From: Pediococcus claussenii ATCC BAA-344
GTDB taxonomy: Bacteria > Bacillota > Bacilli > Lactobacillales > Lactobacillaceae
Reading direction: 5' to 3'
Length of the DNA: 64,000 nt
NCBI RefSeq assembly: GCF_000237995.1
Contig: NC_016605.1
Span: 1,054,001-1,118,000 of the forward strand
Below, piece by piece: positions 52,689 to 61,995 of this stretch; the stretch's first letter is position 1; every line of letters begins with the position of its first letter. Position numbers and translations under genes: made by a program. Below the pieces are notes generated by a model that was not told the origin of the DNA, ran no database searches, and saw only the letters and a program-made list of their open reading frames with translations.

Positions 52689-55106
52689 TTATCTAATTGT
52701 TGCATTTAATTGTGTTTGTAAAGCCATTTGCAATTCATCAAATTCGTTATTTACAACACTTTCTTGCAAAGTTTCATTTTGATCTTGATAGGTTAGCTGG
52801 TAAGCCATTGAACGCTTACCACTTGGCAAATGATTTCCTGCGTACACATCAAATAGTTTAATATCAACCAGATATTTCTGCTTAGTACTATTCATGACAT
52901 CAAGAATCGATTGATTTGAAATGTCATTATCAACCAGCATAGCAACATCACGAGTAATTACAGGATATTTTGAAACTGCATCGTAATGCTGAATATTTTT
53001 AGGTAATTCCATGATCTTTGTAAAGTCTAATTCAAAAACATACGTTTCAGAAATTTTAAGTTGTTTTGCTAGTTCAGGATGCACTTGGCCTATAAAACCA
53101 ATTACTTCATCATTAACCAAAACATCTGCCGTTCTTCCAGGGTGTAAGCTATTTAAATCATGATTGGCGCGGTAAGTAATGTTACCTGTCAAGCCTAGGT
53201 TGTGTAAATATTGATCTACAATCCCCTTAACTTGGTAAAAATCAACATCTTGATTCTTAGTATTCCAAGCTTTAGACATTAAACTACCAGCAATCACGCC
53301 TGCCAAATGTTCTGTTTCCATCGGTTGAACATCGTCCGTAGTCTTTTCAAAAATTCTTCCTTGCTCATATAAAGCCACATTTGAAACCGAACGAGCCTGG
53401 TTATATGCAACATCATCCAAAAGACCGCTAATCAAACTCATTCTAAGAGCCTCATGATCCTTGGTCATTGGCCAGTCAACCTTAACTAATTTGTCTGATT
53501 CAGCTTGTGTAAATCGCTGCGCTTTCTCAAGAGTTGTTAAACCATAACTCATTGCTTGTGTTAGTCCCAAGCCTTCCAACACATTACGAGTTTCACGCAT
53601 TAAACGTTGATTTGCGCTAAGTCTCCCAACTGTGGACCCACTTGAAGGTAATGTTGATGGTAAGTTGTCGTATCCATAAATGCGTGCCACTTCTTCTAAG
53701 ATGTCCGCTTCAATTGCAATATCCCATCTTCTCAATGGAATTGTGATGGTAAATTGATCATTACTAAATACTGACTCAAATCCCAGACGATCAAAAATAT
53801 GTTCAACTTCTGATCGTTCTAGATTAGTACCTAATATTTTATTAATACGTGATAATTTAACGTTTACTTCTGTCAAATTAATTTTCGTGTCATTTCCGAT
53901 AACCGTATCGCTCATTACAAAACCACCAGCAATTTCACGAATCATCTCAGAGGCCTCGTCAAGTGCAGTCTGAAGCGAGGAATAATCAATTCCACGTTCA
54001 AAGCGCATTGCTGCTTCACTATGTAAAACATGATAGCGAGCCGTTTTTCTAATCATAATAGGATCAAAGATAGCTGCTTCTAAAACCACATCTGTTGTTT
54101 GATTGCTGATTTCTGAATCCATACCACCCATGACACCAGCTAATGCAATGGGAGTATCACTACTCTTTATAACTAAATCGTCTGGTCTTAACTTACGTTC
54201 AACACCGTCCAAGGTGGTAAAAGTAACATTTGGTCCAGCTGCATCAACAGAAATATCCGTTCCTAGTGTTGTTTGATCAAATGCATGCAGAGGCTGCCCA
54301 TATTTCAGCATAATATAGTTAGTAACATCAACTACATTATTAATCGGACGAACTCCGGCTTTCATCAACTTAACCTGCAACCAAAAAGGACTAGATGTAA
54401 CCTTAACTTCATTAACGACTCGCATCTTATAAACAGGTGCAAATTCGGGATTAACAACATCCACCGAAATCTCTGCATTAGCACTATTCCCAGTTTCCTC
54501 AACTTTGCGTTCTTCAAAAGTTGCTTTTTGATCTAAAATTGCAGCAATCTCATGAACATTACCGTTCATACTGAACATGTCACCACGATTTGGAGTAACT
54601 GAAGTATCAATGATATCATCATCCATGCCAAGTGCTTCCATAACTGAATCACCAGGCTTCACTTCACTATCAGCAGGAAAAACATAAATCCCATCCACAA
54701 ATTCCTTTGGAACAACTGAATCATCGAATCCAATTTCCTGCAAAGCGCATATCATTCCATTTGAAGGAACGCCACGCATTTTACTACGCTTAATTTTAAC
54801 ATTATCTTTTATTCTTGAGCCGTGTAAGGCAACAATAACATCTTGATCTGCTGCAATATTAGGTGCACCACATACAATTTGAATTGGTTCTTCTTCACCA
54901 ACTTCAACCTGGACTATGTGCAAGTGATCTGAATCAGGATGATCAACAACTTCAAGCGTATGTCCCACAACAATTTTCTTGAGTTTGTCATCTAATCGGC
55001 GAACTGAGTCAACTTCAACAGCCGTTCTCTCTATTTTTTCAGCAAGATCTTTTGGTGCAATATTAAGTTCCAAGTATTCCGATAACCATTTATATGATAA
55101 TTTCAT
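52689..55106 (-). CDS. pheT: Phenylalanyl-tRNA synthetase beta subunit
   Basis: The 805-aa protein has the N-terminal tRNA-binding EMAP-type domain (VVGHTLEVVDHPDSDHLHIV), the B3/B4 editing region (MKAGVRPINNVVDVTNYIML), B5, and a C-terminal FDX-ACB domain (YDAVSKYPVITRDVAMLVD). It follows pheS by 6 bases and is under the same T-box. Confidence 0.97.
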   Translation of the reverse strand: MKLSYKWLSEYLELNIAPKDLAEKIERTAVEVDSVRRLDDKLKKIVVGHTLEVVDHPDSDHLHIVQVEVGEEEPIQIVCGAPNIAADQDVIVALHGSRIKDNVKIKRSKMRGVPSNGMICALQEIGFDDSVVPKEFVDGIYVFPADSEVKPGDSVMEALGMDDDIIDTSVTPNRGDMFSMNGNVHEIAAILDQKATFEERKVEETGNSANAEISVDVVNPEFAPVYKMRVVNEVKVTSSPFWLQVKLMKAGVRPINNVVDVTNYIMLKYGQPLHAFDQTTLGTDISVDAAGPNVTFTTLDGVERKLRPDDLVIKSSDTPIALAGVMGGMDSEISNQTTDVVLEAAIFDPIMIRKTARYHVLHSEAAMRFERGIDYSSLQTALDEASEMIREIAGGFVMSDTVIGNDTKINLTEVNVKLSRINKILGTNLERSEVEHIFDRLGFESVFSNDQFTITIPLRRWDIAIEADILEEVARIYGYDNLPSTLPSSGSTVGRLSANQRLMRETRNVLEGLGLTQAMSYGLTTLEKAQRFTQAESDKLVKVDWPMTKDHEALRMSLISGLLDDVAYNQARSVSNVALYEQGRIFEKTTDDVQPMETEHLAGVIAGSLMSKAWNTKNQDVDFYQVKGIVDQYLHNLGLTGNITYRANHDLNSLHPGRTADVLVNDEVIGFIGQVHPELAKQLKISETYVFELDFTKIMELPKNIQHYDAVSKYPVITRDVAMLVDNDISNQSILDVMNSTKQKYLVDIKLFDVYAGNHLPSGKRSMAYQLTYQDQNETLQESVVNNEFDELQMALQTQLNATIR

Positions 55107-55112
55107 TACACA

Positions 55113-56159
55113 TTAACCTCGCTTATTGAACTGAGAAAGAAATCTCACATCATTTAAATAAAAATTACGTATATCATCAACCCCGTAACGCAACATAGCA
55201 AAGCGATCGGGACCTAATCCAAAGGCAAAGCCACCATATGTTTCTGAGTCAACTCCTGCCATTTTTAGTACATTAGGGTGCACCATACCAGCGCCTAACA
55301 CTTCGATCCATCCAGTATACTTACATACTGAGCATCCCTTTCCCATACAATTAAAACAGGTCACGTCTGCTTCAACTGATGGTTCAGTAAAAGGAAAATA
55401 ACTTGGACGAAGACGTACTTCAAAACGATCTCCAAATAATTCCTGGGCAAGTGTTTCTAGGGTACCCTTTAAATCACCCATAGTAATGTTTTTATCGATT
55501 ACGAGACCCTCAACTTGATGAAATTGATGCGAATGTGTTGCATCATCCGTATCACGTCGATAAACAACCCCCGGCGAAATCATCTTCAATGGTCCCTTAG
55601 AAAAATCGTGCTTTTCCATCGTTCGTGCCTGTACAGGTGACGTTTGAGAACGCATTAAAATATCCTTAGTAATATAAAACGTATCTTGCATGTCTCTGGC
55701 AGGATGATCTTTTGGTAAGTTAAGCATTTCAAAGTTGTATCGATCTAATTCGACTTCCGGTCCTTGTACAACCTGATAACCCATGCCAAGAAAAAGATCC
55801 TCAATTTGATCAATAATCTGTTGAATAACATGAGGCTGCCCCTGTGCAACAGGAGTACCAGGAAGAGTAACATCAATACTTTCTTCAGCTAGTTTGCGAT
55901 TCAAACGCTCTTTTTCTAACTCTGTACGGCGTTTTTCAATCGTTGCTGTAAGATTGTCGCGAACCCGATTCGCAAATTCTCCAACCTTTGGGCGATCTTC
56001 CTTACTTAAATCTCGCATCCCCCTTAGAACTTCAGTCAAAGGTCCCTTTTTACCTAGTAAATTAACCCTGATGTCGTTTAGCTTCGAAAGATCACCAGAG
56101 TTCTTAATCTCACTTAAACCATTTTGTTCCAGTTTTTTTAACTGATCTTCTAACCCCAT
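55113..56159 (-). CDS. pheS: Phenylalanyl-tRNA synthetase alpha subunit
   Basis: The catalytic subunit, a 348-aa class II synthetase. The N-terminal coiled coil ([12 protein letters not shown] ... [16 protein letters not shown]) precedes the catalytic core with [24 protein letters not shown]-like [29 protein letters not shown] and [19 protein letters not shown]. Transcription is controlled by the T-box leader upstream. Confidence 0.97.
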   Translation of the reverse strand: MGLEDQLKKLEQNGLSEIKNSGDLSKLNDIRVNLLGKKGPLTEVLRGMRDLSKEDRPKVGEFANRVRDNLTATIEKRRTELEKERLNRKLAEESIDVTLPGTPVAQGQPHVIQQIIDQIEDLFLGMGYQVVQGPEVELDRYNFEMLNLPKDHPARDMQDTFYITKDILMRSQTSPVQARTMEKHDFSKGPLKMISPGVVYRRDTDDATHSHQFHQVEGLVIDKNITMGDLKGTLETLAQELFGDRFEVRLRPSYFPFTEPSVEADVTCFNCMGKGCSVCKYTGWIEVLGAGMVHPNVLKMAGVDSETYGGFAFGLGPDRFAMLRYGVDDIRNFYLNDVRFLSQFNKRG

Positions 56160-56177
56160 TCATCTCACTCCTTAAAT

Positions 56178-56400
56178 AAAAAAATAAAACACGCCCCTCA
56201 GAAAGGGACGTGTTAACGCGGTACCACCCTTGTTTGCCAGATTTGACACACTTGGTAACCAAATAAGGATGGTTAACCCATAAACCAATCTGAAGCGAAT
56301 TCACTGCAACTTCTAAAGAGAATTTCTCAGTTAATAATTCTCATTCCTGTTCAGAAGTCTGCCCAGCTACTACTCTTCAGTTACGAATCGCTCAACTATA
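56178..56400 (-). promoter_or_regulatory. T-box leader of pheST
   Basis: On the minus strand the leader has AGGGTGGTACCGCG (plus 56217-56230), the T-box core that pairs with the uncharged tRNA end, then a terminator hairpin CACGTCCC/GGGGCGTG with a TTTTATTTTTTT tail (56178-56213). Candidate specifier codons TTC lie at 56292-56294 and 56297-56299, fitting tRNA-Phe. Uncharged tRNA would stabilise the antiterminator and turn pheST on. Confidence 0.93.
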
Positions 56401-56508
56401 TACTGTACAAAAAAAAAGAGAACCCGTCAATCATCCTCTTTATTACAACTAATCATGCGAAACAATTCACTGATAATTATTTACATAACCTACTGCAAAC
56501 GACTCACT

Positions 56509-56841
56509 TTAATACCAGCAGTCAGCAAAAGCATGTACCGAATCCATAACAGGTCGGAGTGCTTCTCCCCGTTTAGTCACTTGGTATTCAATCAAAGACG
56601 AATTTGAATGAGTTACTCGTTCAATTAAGCCTTCTTTTTCTAGCGTCTTGAGTCGCTCAACCAACACCCGATCACTGCACCTAGCAACCGTATGAGCCAA
56701 ATTCTTAAACCGTTGTGGTCCTTCACTCAATAAAGTCTCAATAATTAAACCGTTCCATTTTTGACCCAAAATCTCAAAAGTTTTTTCAAATTTTGGACAT
56801 AACTCAAATTCTTGCGTCGTACTACTTCTTGTCTCCATCAT
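56509..56841 (-). CDS. HxlR family transcriptional regulator
   Basis: A 110-aa winged-helix regulator: CPKFEKTFEILGQKWNGLII, then SEGPQRFKNLAHTV, SDRVLVERLKTLEKEGLIER and a KRGEALRPVMD C-terminus. It has one Cys early on, as in redox- or aldehyde-sensing HxlR members. It lies behind the HD gene, 18 bases apart, so they may share a transcript. Targets unknown. Confidence 0.9.
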   Translation of the reverse strand: MMETRSSTTQEFELCPKFEKTFEILGQKWNGLIIETLLSEGPQRFKNLAHTVARCSDRVLVERLKTLEKEGLIERVTHSNSSLIEYQVTKRGEALRPVMDSVHAFADCWY

Positions 56842-56859
56842 GGTATTTTACCTCACTAC

Positions 56860-57363
56860 TTAATTAACTTTGGTTATCCATTTTCGATACTTTAAAAACT
56901 TTATATGAAACTCTTTACCCAAATGTCCAAAATATTCTTCAACTGCTTGAACATCATCAACTAATGATACCACACTACTCTCCGTGTACTTAGGAAAAGC
57001 AACTGTCGCACCCCACATATGTTTTAAAATAATATCTTTTTCTTTGTCATTTAAATTTGTTAACTTTTCAGCATTCCTCAAAGCAACTCTAGGGTGAATA
57101 TAAGCATGGGTTCCCAAATCAAACTTAGTCGTTCTCCAATCATAATAGAACAGATCATGAAGTAACCCAGCACGAGCTACTGAACGGGCATCAAGATGCA
57201 AACGCTTGGCAATACGATAACTATCATAAGAAACACTGATTGAATGATCTAACCGAGTTCCATTATGATGCTGAGTGTAATTACCAAGTTTTTGCACTTC
57301 AGCAGTCTTCAAAAGATCTCCAACAATCGACATATACTCTGAATCTTGCTTCCAATCGGACAT
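56860..57363 (-). CDS. HD-domain phosphohydrolase
   Basis: A 167-aa protein with metal-binding HD motifs: TRLDHSISVSYDSYRI, then ARAGLLHDLFYYDW (the HD pair), and HAYIHPRVALRNAE and SVVSLVDDVQAVEE for the later ligands. The pattern fits small HD hydrolases acting on nucleotides or signals. Substrate unknown. Confidence 0.88.
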   Translation of the reverse strand: MSDWKQDSEYMSIVGDLLKTAEVQKLGNYTQHHNGTRLDHSISVSYDSYRIAKRLHLDARSVARAGLLHDLFYYDWRTTKFDLGTHAYIHPRVALRNAEKLTNLNDKEKDIILKHMWGATVAFPKYTESSVVSLVDDVQAVEEYFGHLGKEFHIKFLKYRKWITKVN

Positions 57364-57454
57364 TAAGAATTCCCCTTTAATTTAATACAGCAATACTACA
57401 ACCTTATTTATCTAAAATCAAAGAATCTGGTTGATCGTTTCAAAAACGTAATAT

Positions 57455-58216
57455 TTACAATGAAAACATCAAAACCCCGGCTGCAATCGCCACATTTAAC
57501 GATTCTGCTTTACCTTTTATCGGGATGTATAGGTTAGCAGTAGTCAAATTCGCCAGTTCCGGAGACATACCGTTTCCTTCATTTCCAACGATTAAACCAA
57601 GATCTGAACTTCCTTCTACTTTATCATAAGCAGTAGCATCTTTAGACAAAAGTGATCCGTAAACAGGCATCCCATTATCTATTAAGGTAGGAATTAGTCG
57701 TAAGAGGTTTGCCCGCTTTAGAATCAAATGATATTGGCTTCCCTGCATTGACCTTAGGATTTTGGGATTATAAAAATCAGCGGTTCCATTTCCAAAGACC
57801 ACACCAGTATATCCAGCTGCATCAGCTGTTCTTACCATTGTGCCAATGTTACCGGGATCCTGAACATCATCCAAAATCAGCCACTTTCCCTTGAAACTCG
57901 TTGGCAAACTCCAATCTTCATCTGAAATGGTTCCAACTAAAAAAACTCCTTGGGTATTAATAGTATCAGATAAATGTTTTGCCACCTCTTCTGACAATAT
58001 AATCAAACGCTCATCATCAACACGCTTAACAATATCCACATCCTCTTCTACATCTACAACTAGGATATATTGATATTCAATCCCAGCGTCCAATGCTTCT
58101 CTTACAGGATGACGTCCTTCTATAAGATATGAACCAAACTTTTTTCGTCCACGGGTTGTTTTTAATTTATTCCATTCTTTAACTTTGGTATTTTTTACTG
58201 AAGAAATTTGTTCCAT
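57455..58216 (-). CDS. TrmH/SpoU family RNA methyltransferase
   Basis: A 2'-O-methyltransferase with a knotted fold, 253 aa. The N-terminal substrate domain (SSVKNTKVKEWNKL) is followed by the three SpoU motifs: LDDVQDPGNIGTMVRTADA, LIVGNEGNGMS, and LYIPIKGKAESLNVAIAAGV. The rRNA or tRNA target cannot be read. It is divergent from the acylphosphatase gene, as usual in Firmicutes. Confidence 0.93.
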   Translation of the reverse strand: MEQISSVKNTKVKEWNKLKTTRGRKKFGSYLIEGRHPVREALDAGIEYQYILVVDVEEDVDIVKRVDDERLIILSEEVAKHLSDTINTQGVFLVGTISDEDWSLPTSFKGKWLILDDVQDPGNIGTMVRTADAAGYTGVVFGNGTADFYNPKILRSMQGSQYHLILKRANLLRLIPTLIDNGMPVYGSLLSKDATAYDKVEGSSDLGLIVGNEGNGMSPELANLTTANLYIPIKGKAESLNVAIAAGVLMFSL

Positions 58217-58304
58217 TCTTATCCACCCCTAATCACTGGTTAGTATATCACATGGTCAGTCCTAAAAATGGTATCATGTTATTAAAATAAATGAGGTGAT
58301 ATAC

Positions 58305-58577
58305 TTGAAAACTGTCTATATGAACGCTAGTGGCCGAGTACAAGGCGTTGGCTTTCGATATTCAACTAAGCTTTTAGCTGATCAAACAAAGATAATTGGA
58401 TGGGTTAAAAATGAAACTAACGGTTCTGTTAGTATTGTTGCACAAGCGGATGATGATAGGTTAGATAAATTCATCGAAGCTATTCGCGCTTCACCTTCAC
58501 CCTCCGGACGGGTAACCAAACTTGTCATCAAACAAATTCCCCCAATTAATCAGAATGGTTTTATTGTAAAATACTAA
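58305..58577 (+). CDS. Acylphosphatase
   Basis: Hydrolyses acyl phosphates. The start is set at the TTG 58305, with GAGGTG six bases upstream. The GTG at 58296 lies inside that site. The 90-aa protein (MKTVYMNASGRVQGVGFRYS) carries the catalytic Arg in the GRVQGVGFRY motif and the Asn in GWVKNETNGSV. Order trmH/acyP/yidC is typical. Confidence 0.93.
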   Translation: MKTVYMNASGRVQGVGFRYSTKLLADQTKIIGWVKNETNGSVSIVAQADDDRLDKFIEAIRASPSPSGRVTKLVIKQIPPINQNGFIVKY

Positions 58578-58583
58578 AGTTAA

Positions 58584-58650
58584 TTGAAAAAATCCCGTAA
58601 ATCAAGTATAGTTACCGTTGTATTTTCTATATTGATTGAAGGGATTTTTT
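58584..58650 (+). promoter_or_regulatory. yidC2 promoter nested in a terminator-like hairpin
   Basis: TTGAAA (58584-58589) and TATAGT (58607-58612) are exactly 17 bp apart. The same DNA forms a hairpin: AAAAAATCCC (58587-58596) pairs with GGGATTTTTT (58641-58650), and AATCAAGTATAG pairs with CTATATTGATT. The 5' arm lies upstream of the expected transcription start, so only readthrough RNA from acyP would fold it. The GGGA of the 3' arm is also the likely ribosome site of yidC2. Confidence 0.7.
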
Positions 58651-58653
58651 ACA

Positions 58654-59646
58654 TTGAAAAAATTAAAAGGAATATCTACAATAACCGCTATTTCAACAAT
58701 AGCCTTGCTACTTGGTGGTTGTGTTCAGAGAACTAAATCTGGAAAGCCATATGGTTTGATTTATGACAATTTAGCAGTCCCAACCCAACATTTAATGGAC
58801 GGCATTGCTCATATTTTCGGTGGTAATTATGGCTGGGCAATCATACTAGTAACATTTATTGTTCGCCTAATTTTACTACCGTTAATGATCAACCAGTCTC
58901 GAAAAGCAACCGTGCAACAAGAAAAAATGTCATTCGTACAGCCCCAAATGAAAGCACTCCAGGAAAGAACTAAAAATGCAAAAACTCCTGAAGAAAAATC
59001 TGCAGTTAATCAAGAAATGATGCAACTCTACCGAAATAACAACATAAGTATGACAGGTGGAATTGGTTGTTTACCTATTTTAATTCAATTGCCCGTATTT
59101 GCAGCTTTATATGCCGCTATCCAATACTCACCCGAACTTCAAAATGGTGCTGCACATAGTATTTTTATGGGTATCAACCTTGCTAAGCCAAGTATTTTCC
59201 TTGCGATTCTTTCATTTGCAATGTACTTCTTACAAGGATGGCTAGGAACCTTTGGCATCCCTAAGGAACAACAAACTACCATGAAGTCTATGATGATTGT
59301 TAGTCCTTTGATGATTTTCTTCTTTACCTTAAACGCTCCTGGTGGTCTTGGTCTTTATTTCTTTGTTGGTGGAATTTTTGCTTGTATCCAGACATTGATT
59401 ATTAATTTATATCGTCCACGTATTCGTGCTCGAGTGCAAGAAGAAATGAAAAAGAACCCTCCTAAAATTGTTGAACCCTCTGGACCCGTTGATTTAAAGG
59501 AAATTGCTGAAAGTGAATCAAATCCTGATAACATGGTTATTGAAGATTCAAACAATGATCATGATCAAGTAGACGGTGATGAGCAGAAAAACGTCTCTAA
59601 AAAAGATACCCGACGAAATGCGGGAAAGCAACGCCATCATAATTAA
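58654..59646 (+). CDS. yidC2: Membrane protein insertase YidC2 (lipoprotein type)
   Basis: Inserts proteins into the membrane. I choose the TTG start at 58654 (MKKLKGISTITAISTIALLL), giving a lipoprotein signal with lipobox LLGGC. A TTG at 58636 is the alternative. The 330-aa protein has the family core NYGWAIILVTFIVRLILLPL with the functional Arg, QKQ region KEKMSFVQPQMKALQ, TGGIGCLPILIQLPVFAALY, and a charged C-terminal tail as in YidC2 proteins. Confidence 0.93.
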   Translation: MKKLKGISTITAISTIALLLGGCVQRTKSGKPYGLIYDNLAVPTQHLMDGIAHIFGGNYGWAIILVTFIVRLILLPLMINQSRKATVQQEKMSFVQPQMKALQERTKNAKTPEEKSAVNQEMMQLYRNNNISMTGGIGCLPILIQLPVFAALYAAIQYSPELQNGAAHSIFMGINLAKPSIFLAILSFAMYFLQGWLGTFGIPKEQQTTMKSMMIVSPLMIFFFTLNAPGGLGLYFFVGGIFACIQTLIINLYRPRIRARVQEEMKKNPPKIVEPSGPVDLKEIAESESNPDNMVIEDSNNDHDQVDGDEQKNVSKKDTRRNAGKQRHHN

Positions 59647-59661
59647 TAACACATATATAAT

Positions 59662-59698
59662 AAAAAAGATTGTTGAATTTTTCTCAACAATCTTTTTT
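59662..59698. terminator. Bidirectional terminator
   Basis: AAAAAAGATTGTTGA pairs perfectly with TCAACAATCTTTTTT across 7 nt. It lies between the convergent yidC2 and histidine kinase genes. Confidence 0.93.
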
Positions 59699-61148
59699 AT
59701 CTACTTAAAATTGGTAACTCAATCCTAAAAATGGAACCATGTCCTAATGAACTTTCCAAAGAAATATTTCCCTGATACTCTTCAATCAATCTTTGAGCAA
59801 TTGAGAGGCCAAGACCATTGCCACCTTTATCACGACTACGGGCCTTATCAACCCTGTAGAAGCGATTAAAGACCTGTTTTGCACTATCTTCTGCAATTCC
59901 TTCTCCGAAGTCCTGAACTGCAATTTCAACTGATTGCGTGTTACTAGACAGGGACATGTGTATCTCTTTTCGTTTACCGGAATATTTTACAGCATTGTCA
60001 AGCAAAATTATCAGGACTTGTTCAAAGTGGTTACGATAAATCTGAACAATTGGATCTCCCATAACATCGTTATCAAGCATAAATTTAAACTCAGGATGAA
60101 TCATTTTAAAATCGTTATAAACTTGTGTAACCAACTTTACAACATCCGTTGTCTCGTTTGCGTAGTTAATTTCAATCTGATCTGCTCTTGTTAGATCTAA
60201 CATTTCACTAACTAAACTTTTCATACGTTGAGTTTCTTCTAATGAGGATTCAATCGAATCATCTACAATTTTGGGATCATCTTTCCCCCATCTATTAAGC
60301 CTCTTAAAATGTCCCTCAATCACTGCCACCGGGGTTCTTAACTCATGTGAAACATCCTCAACAAATTGCCTCTGCTGTTCAGTATAACGTTGCATACGAT
60401 TAACCATGTTGTTGAATTCAGTTGCTAAGTCTGACAACTCATCATTTTGCTTCATATTAGGAATTCGAGAATTGGTTTGAGGATCATTTTCCAGTTCGAC
60501 CATCGTTTCATGGACCATATTAATAGGTCGTAAAAAGTAAGCTGCAATCAAATAGCCAAATACCGAAACAATAATAAATACCGTTACAGTTGAAAGTAAA
60601 AAGACCCAAATCAGTCTATTGTAATTTTTTTTATAACTAGTCAACCGATTTACAACTTGGGCATATCCAATCGGACGGTTCTCCTTGCCAATGATTGGTT
60701 TTCGACCAACTAACATTCCACTCTTTCTTGAGAACTGCTGTTGATCCACCCTTTTGAACTTAACGGGATCCTCTCGAGAGGTAAACACATTTTTCCCATT
60801 CAGATCATAAATTGAAACAACAATATCTTGTCTTGCTAAGCTAGTAAATAAGCTATTTGTATACAGGTTGTTATTCTGATGACTACTGCGATCCAGATAT
60901 TGATTCTCAGGTCTCAGCAAGTCGATGCCGCTAGAGCTAATCTTTGTTTCAGAACCTAATCTGTTACCAATTTGATTTAGAGTTAAGTCAACCGAATTAC
61001 GTTCTTGCTCATACATTGAAAAAGTAATACTTCGAAAAATAAAAAAAGAAAAAAGAGCGAAAATAACCAAAAAACCCATTCCGGTTGAAATCGCCCATTT
61101 CCACTTCAAAGATATTCTTCGAGCTTCCTTAATATCTCCGTTATTCAT
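59697..61148 (-). CDS. Sensor histidine kinase, ArlS-like
   Basis: A 483-aa membrane kinase: N-terminal helix (WAISTGMGFLVIFALFSFFI), an extracytoplasmic domain of ~120 residues, a second helix (LIWVFLLSTVTVFIIVSVFG), HAMP, then the H box FVEDVSHELRTPVAVIEGH, N box ILLDNAVKYSG, and G boxes DFGEGI, GGNGLGLSIAQ. It is 4 bases behind the response regulator. The architecture and pairing match ArlRS/CsrRS-type systems. Signal unknown. Confidence 0.9.
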   Translation of the reverse strand: MNNGDIKEARRISLKWKWAISTGMGFLVIFALFSFFIFRSITFSMYEQERNSVDLTLNQIGNRLGSETKISSSGIDLLRPENQYLDRSSHQNNNLYTNSLFTSLARQDIVVSIYDLNGKNVFTSREDPVKFKRVDQQQFSRKSGMLVGRKPIIGKENRPIGYAQVVNRLTSYKKNYNRLIWVFLLSTVTVFIIVSVFGYLIAAYFLRPINMVHETMVELENDPQTNSRIPNMKQNDELSDLATEFNNMVNRMQRYTEQQRQFVEDVSHELRTPVAVIEGHFKRLNRWGKDDPKIVDDSIESSLEETQRMKSLVSEMLDLTRADQIEINYANETTDVVKLVTQVYNDFKMIHPEFKFMLDNDVMGDPIVQIYRNHFEQVLIILLDNAVKYSGKRKEIHMSLSSNTQSVEIAVQDFGEGIAEDSAKQVFNRFYRVDKARSRDKGGNGLGLSIAQRLIEEYQGNISLESSLGHGSIFRIELPILSR

Positions 61149-61152
61149 ATCA

Positions 61153-61839
61153 CTACGTCCTCATTACGTATCCAGTACCACGAACGGTTTGAATATAGCT
61201 TGGTCGTCCATCAACATCAATCTTATTACGAAGGTATCTTATATAAACATCAACAACATTTGTTTCAACACCGTCGTCAACTCCCCAAACCTTGTTTAGC
61301 AATACTTCACGAGACTGGACAACATTAACATTCTCCATTAATAGCAATAACAATTCGTACTCTCGCTTAGTTAAGTTAATTGTTTCATCATTCCGACGAA
61401 CAACTCGATTCTCTTTTTCAATGACAATGTCTTCGTATTCAACTGTTGTTTGATGAAATACCGTATCTTCAGTTTCAAGATCCACCCGACGTAATAGCGC
61501 GCGCAATCTAGCCAATAGCTCTTCAATAGCAAATGGCTTAACAATATAATCATCTGCACCATGATCCAACCCGGAAACTCTATCAATAACTGAGTCACGA
61601 GCTGTCATCATTATAATTGGAGTTATTTTTTCGCGACGAATTCTGCGGCAAACTTCAATCCCGTTAATCTCTGGAAGCATCAGATCAAGGAGAATTGCAT
61701 CAAAATCTTCGCTGAGTGCAGCTTCCAATCCTGTTCGCCCATTTCCTTGTACTTCAACCTCATAACCCTCATGTTGTAACTCAAGCTCAACGAAACGGGC
61801 TAAGCTTTTTTCATCTTCAATTATCAGAATTTTACTCAT
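61153..61839 (-). CDS. OmpR-family response regulator, ArlR-like
   Basis: A 228-aa regulator. Receiver domain: ILIIEDEKSLARFVELEL, phospho-Asp in AILLDLMLPEINGIEV, MMTARD and IVKPFAIEELLARL. C-terminal winged helix: LTKREYELLLLLMEN, and VWGVDDGVETNVVDVYIRYL, ending RGTGYVMR. It forms an operon with the downstream kinase. Confidence 0.93.
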   Translation of the reverse strand: MSKILIIEDEKSLARFVELELQHEGYEVEVQGNGRTGLEAALSEDFDAILLDLMLPEINGIEVCRRIRREKITPIIMMTARDSVIDRVSGLDHGADDYIVKPFAIEELLARLRALLRRVDLETEDTVFHQTTVEYEDIVIEKENRVVRRNDETINLTKREYELLLLLMENVNVVQSREVLLNKVWGVDDGVETNVVDVYIRYLRNKIDVDGRPSYIQTVRGTGYVMRT

Positions 61840-61955
61840 GTCTTACTCCAAAATTAAATTATTTTAATACTTGCAACTTAGAATTTTAACATTAAAATGA
61901 GTTTTTTCCTAGTATCTTTTTAGAACTCGCATGCTTTTACCGTTATAAATAAAAA

Positions 61956-61987
61956 AATCGCAACAGGATTTATCCTGCTACGATTTA
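61956..61987 (-). terminator. Terminator behind gnd
   Basis: AAATCG and CGATTT with inner CAGGAT/ATCCTG form a 15-bp stem with one mismatch. Seven Ts follow on the minus strand. Confidence 0.85.
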
Positions 61988-61995
61988 TAAAAATT

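Noticed and set aside
56110-56304. 64-codon frame inside the pheS leader
   Set aside because: It overlaps the T-box core and terminator. The T-box explains the sequence.
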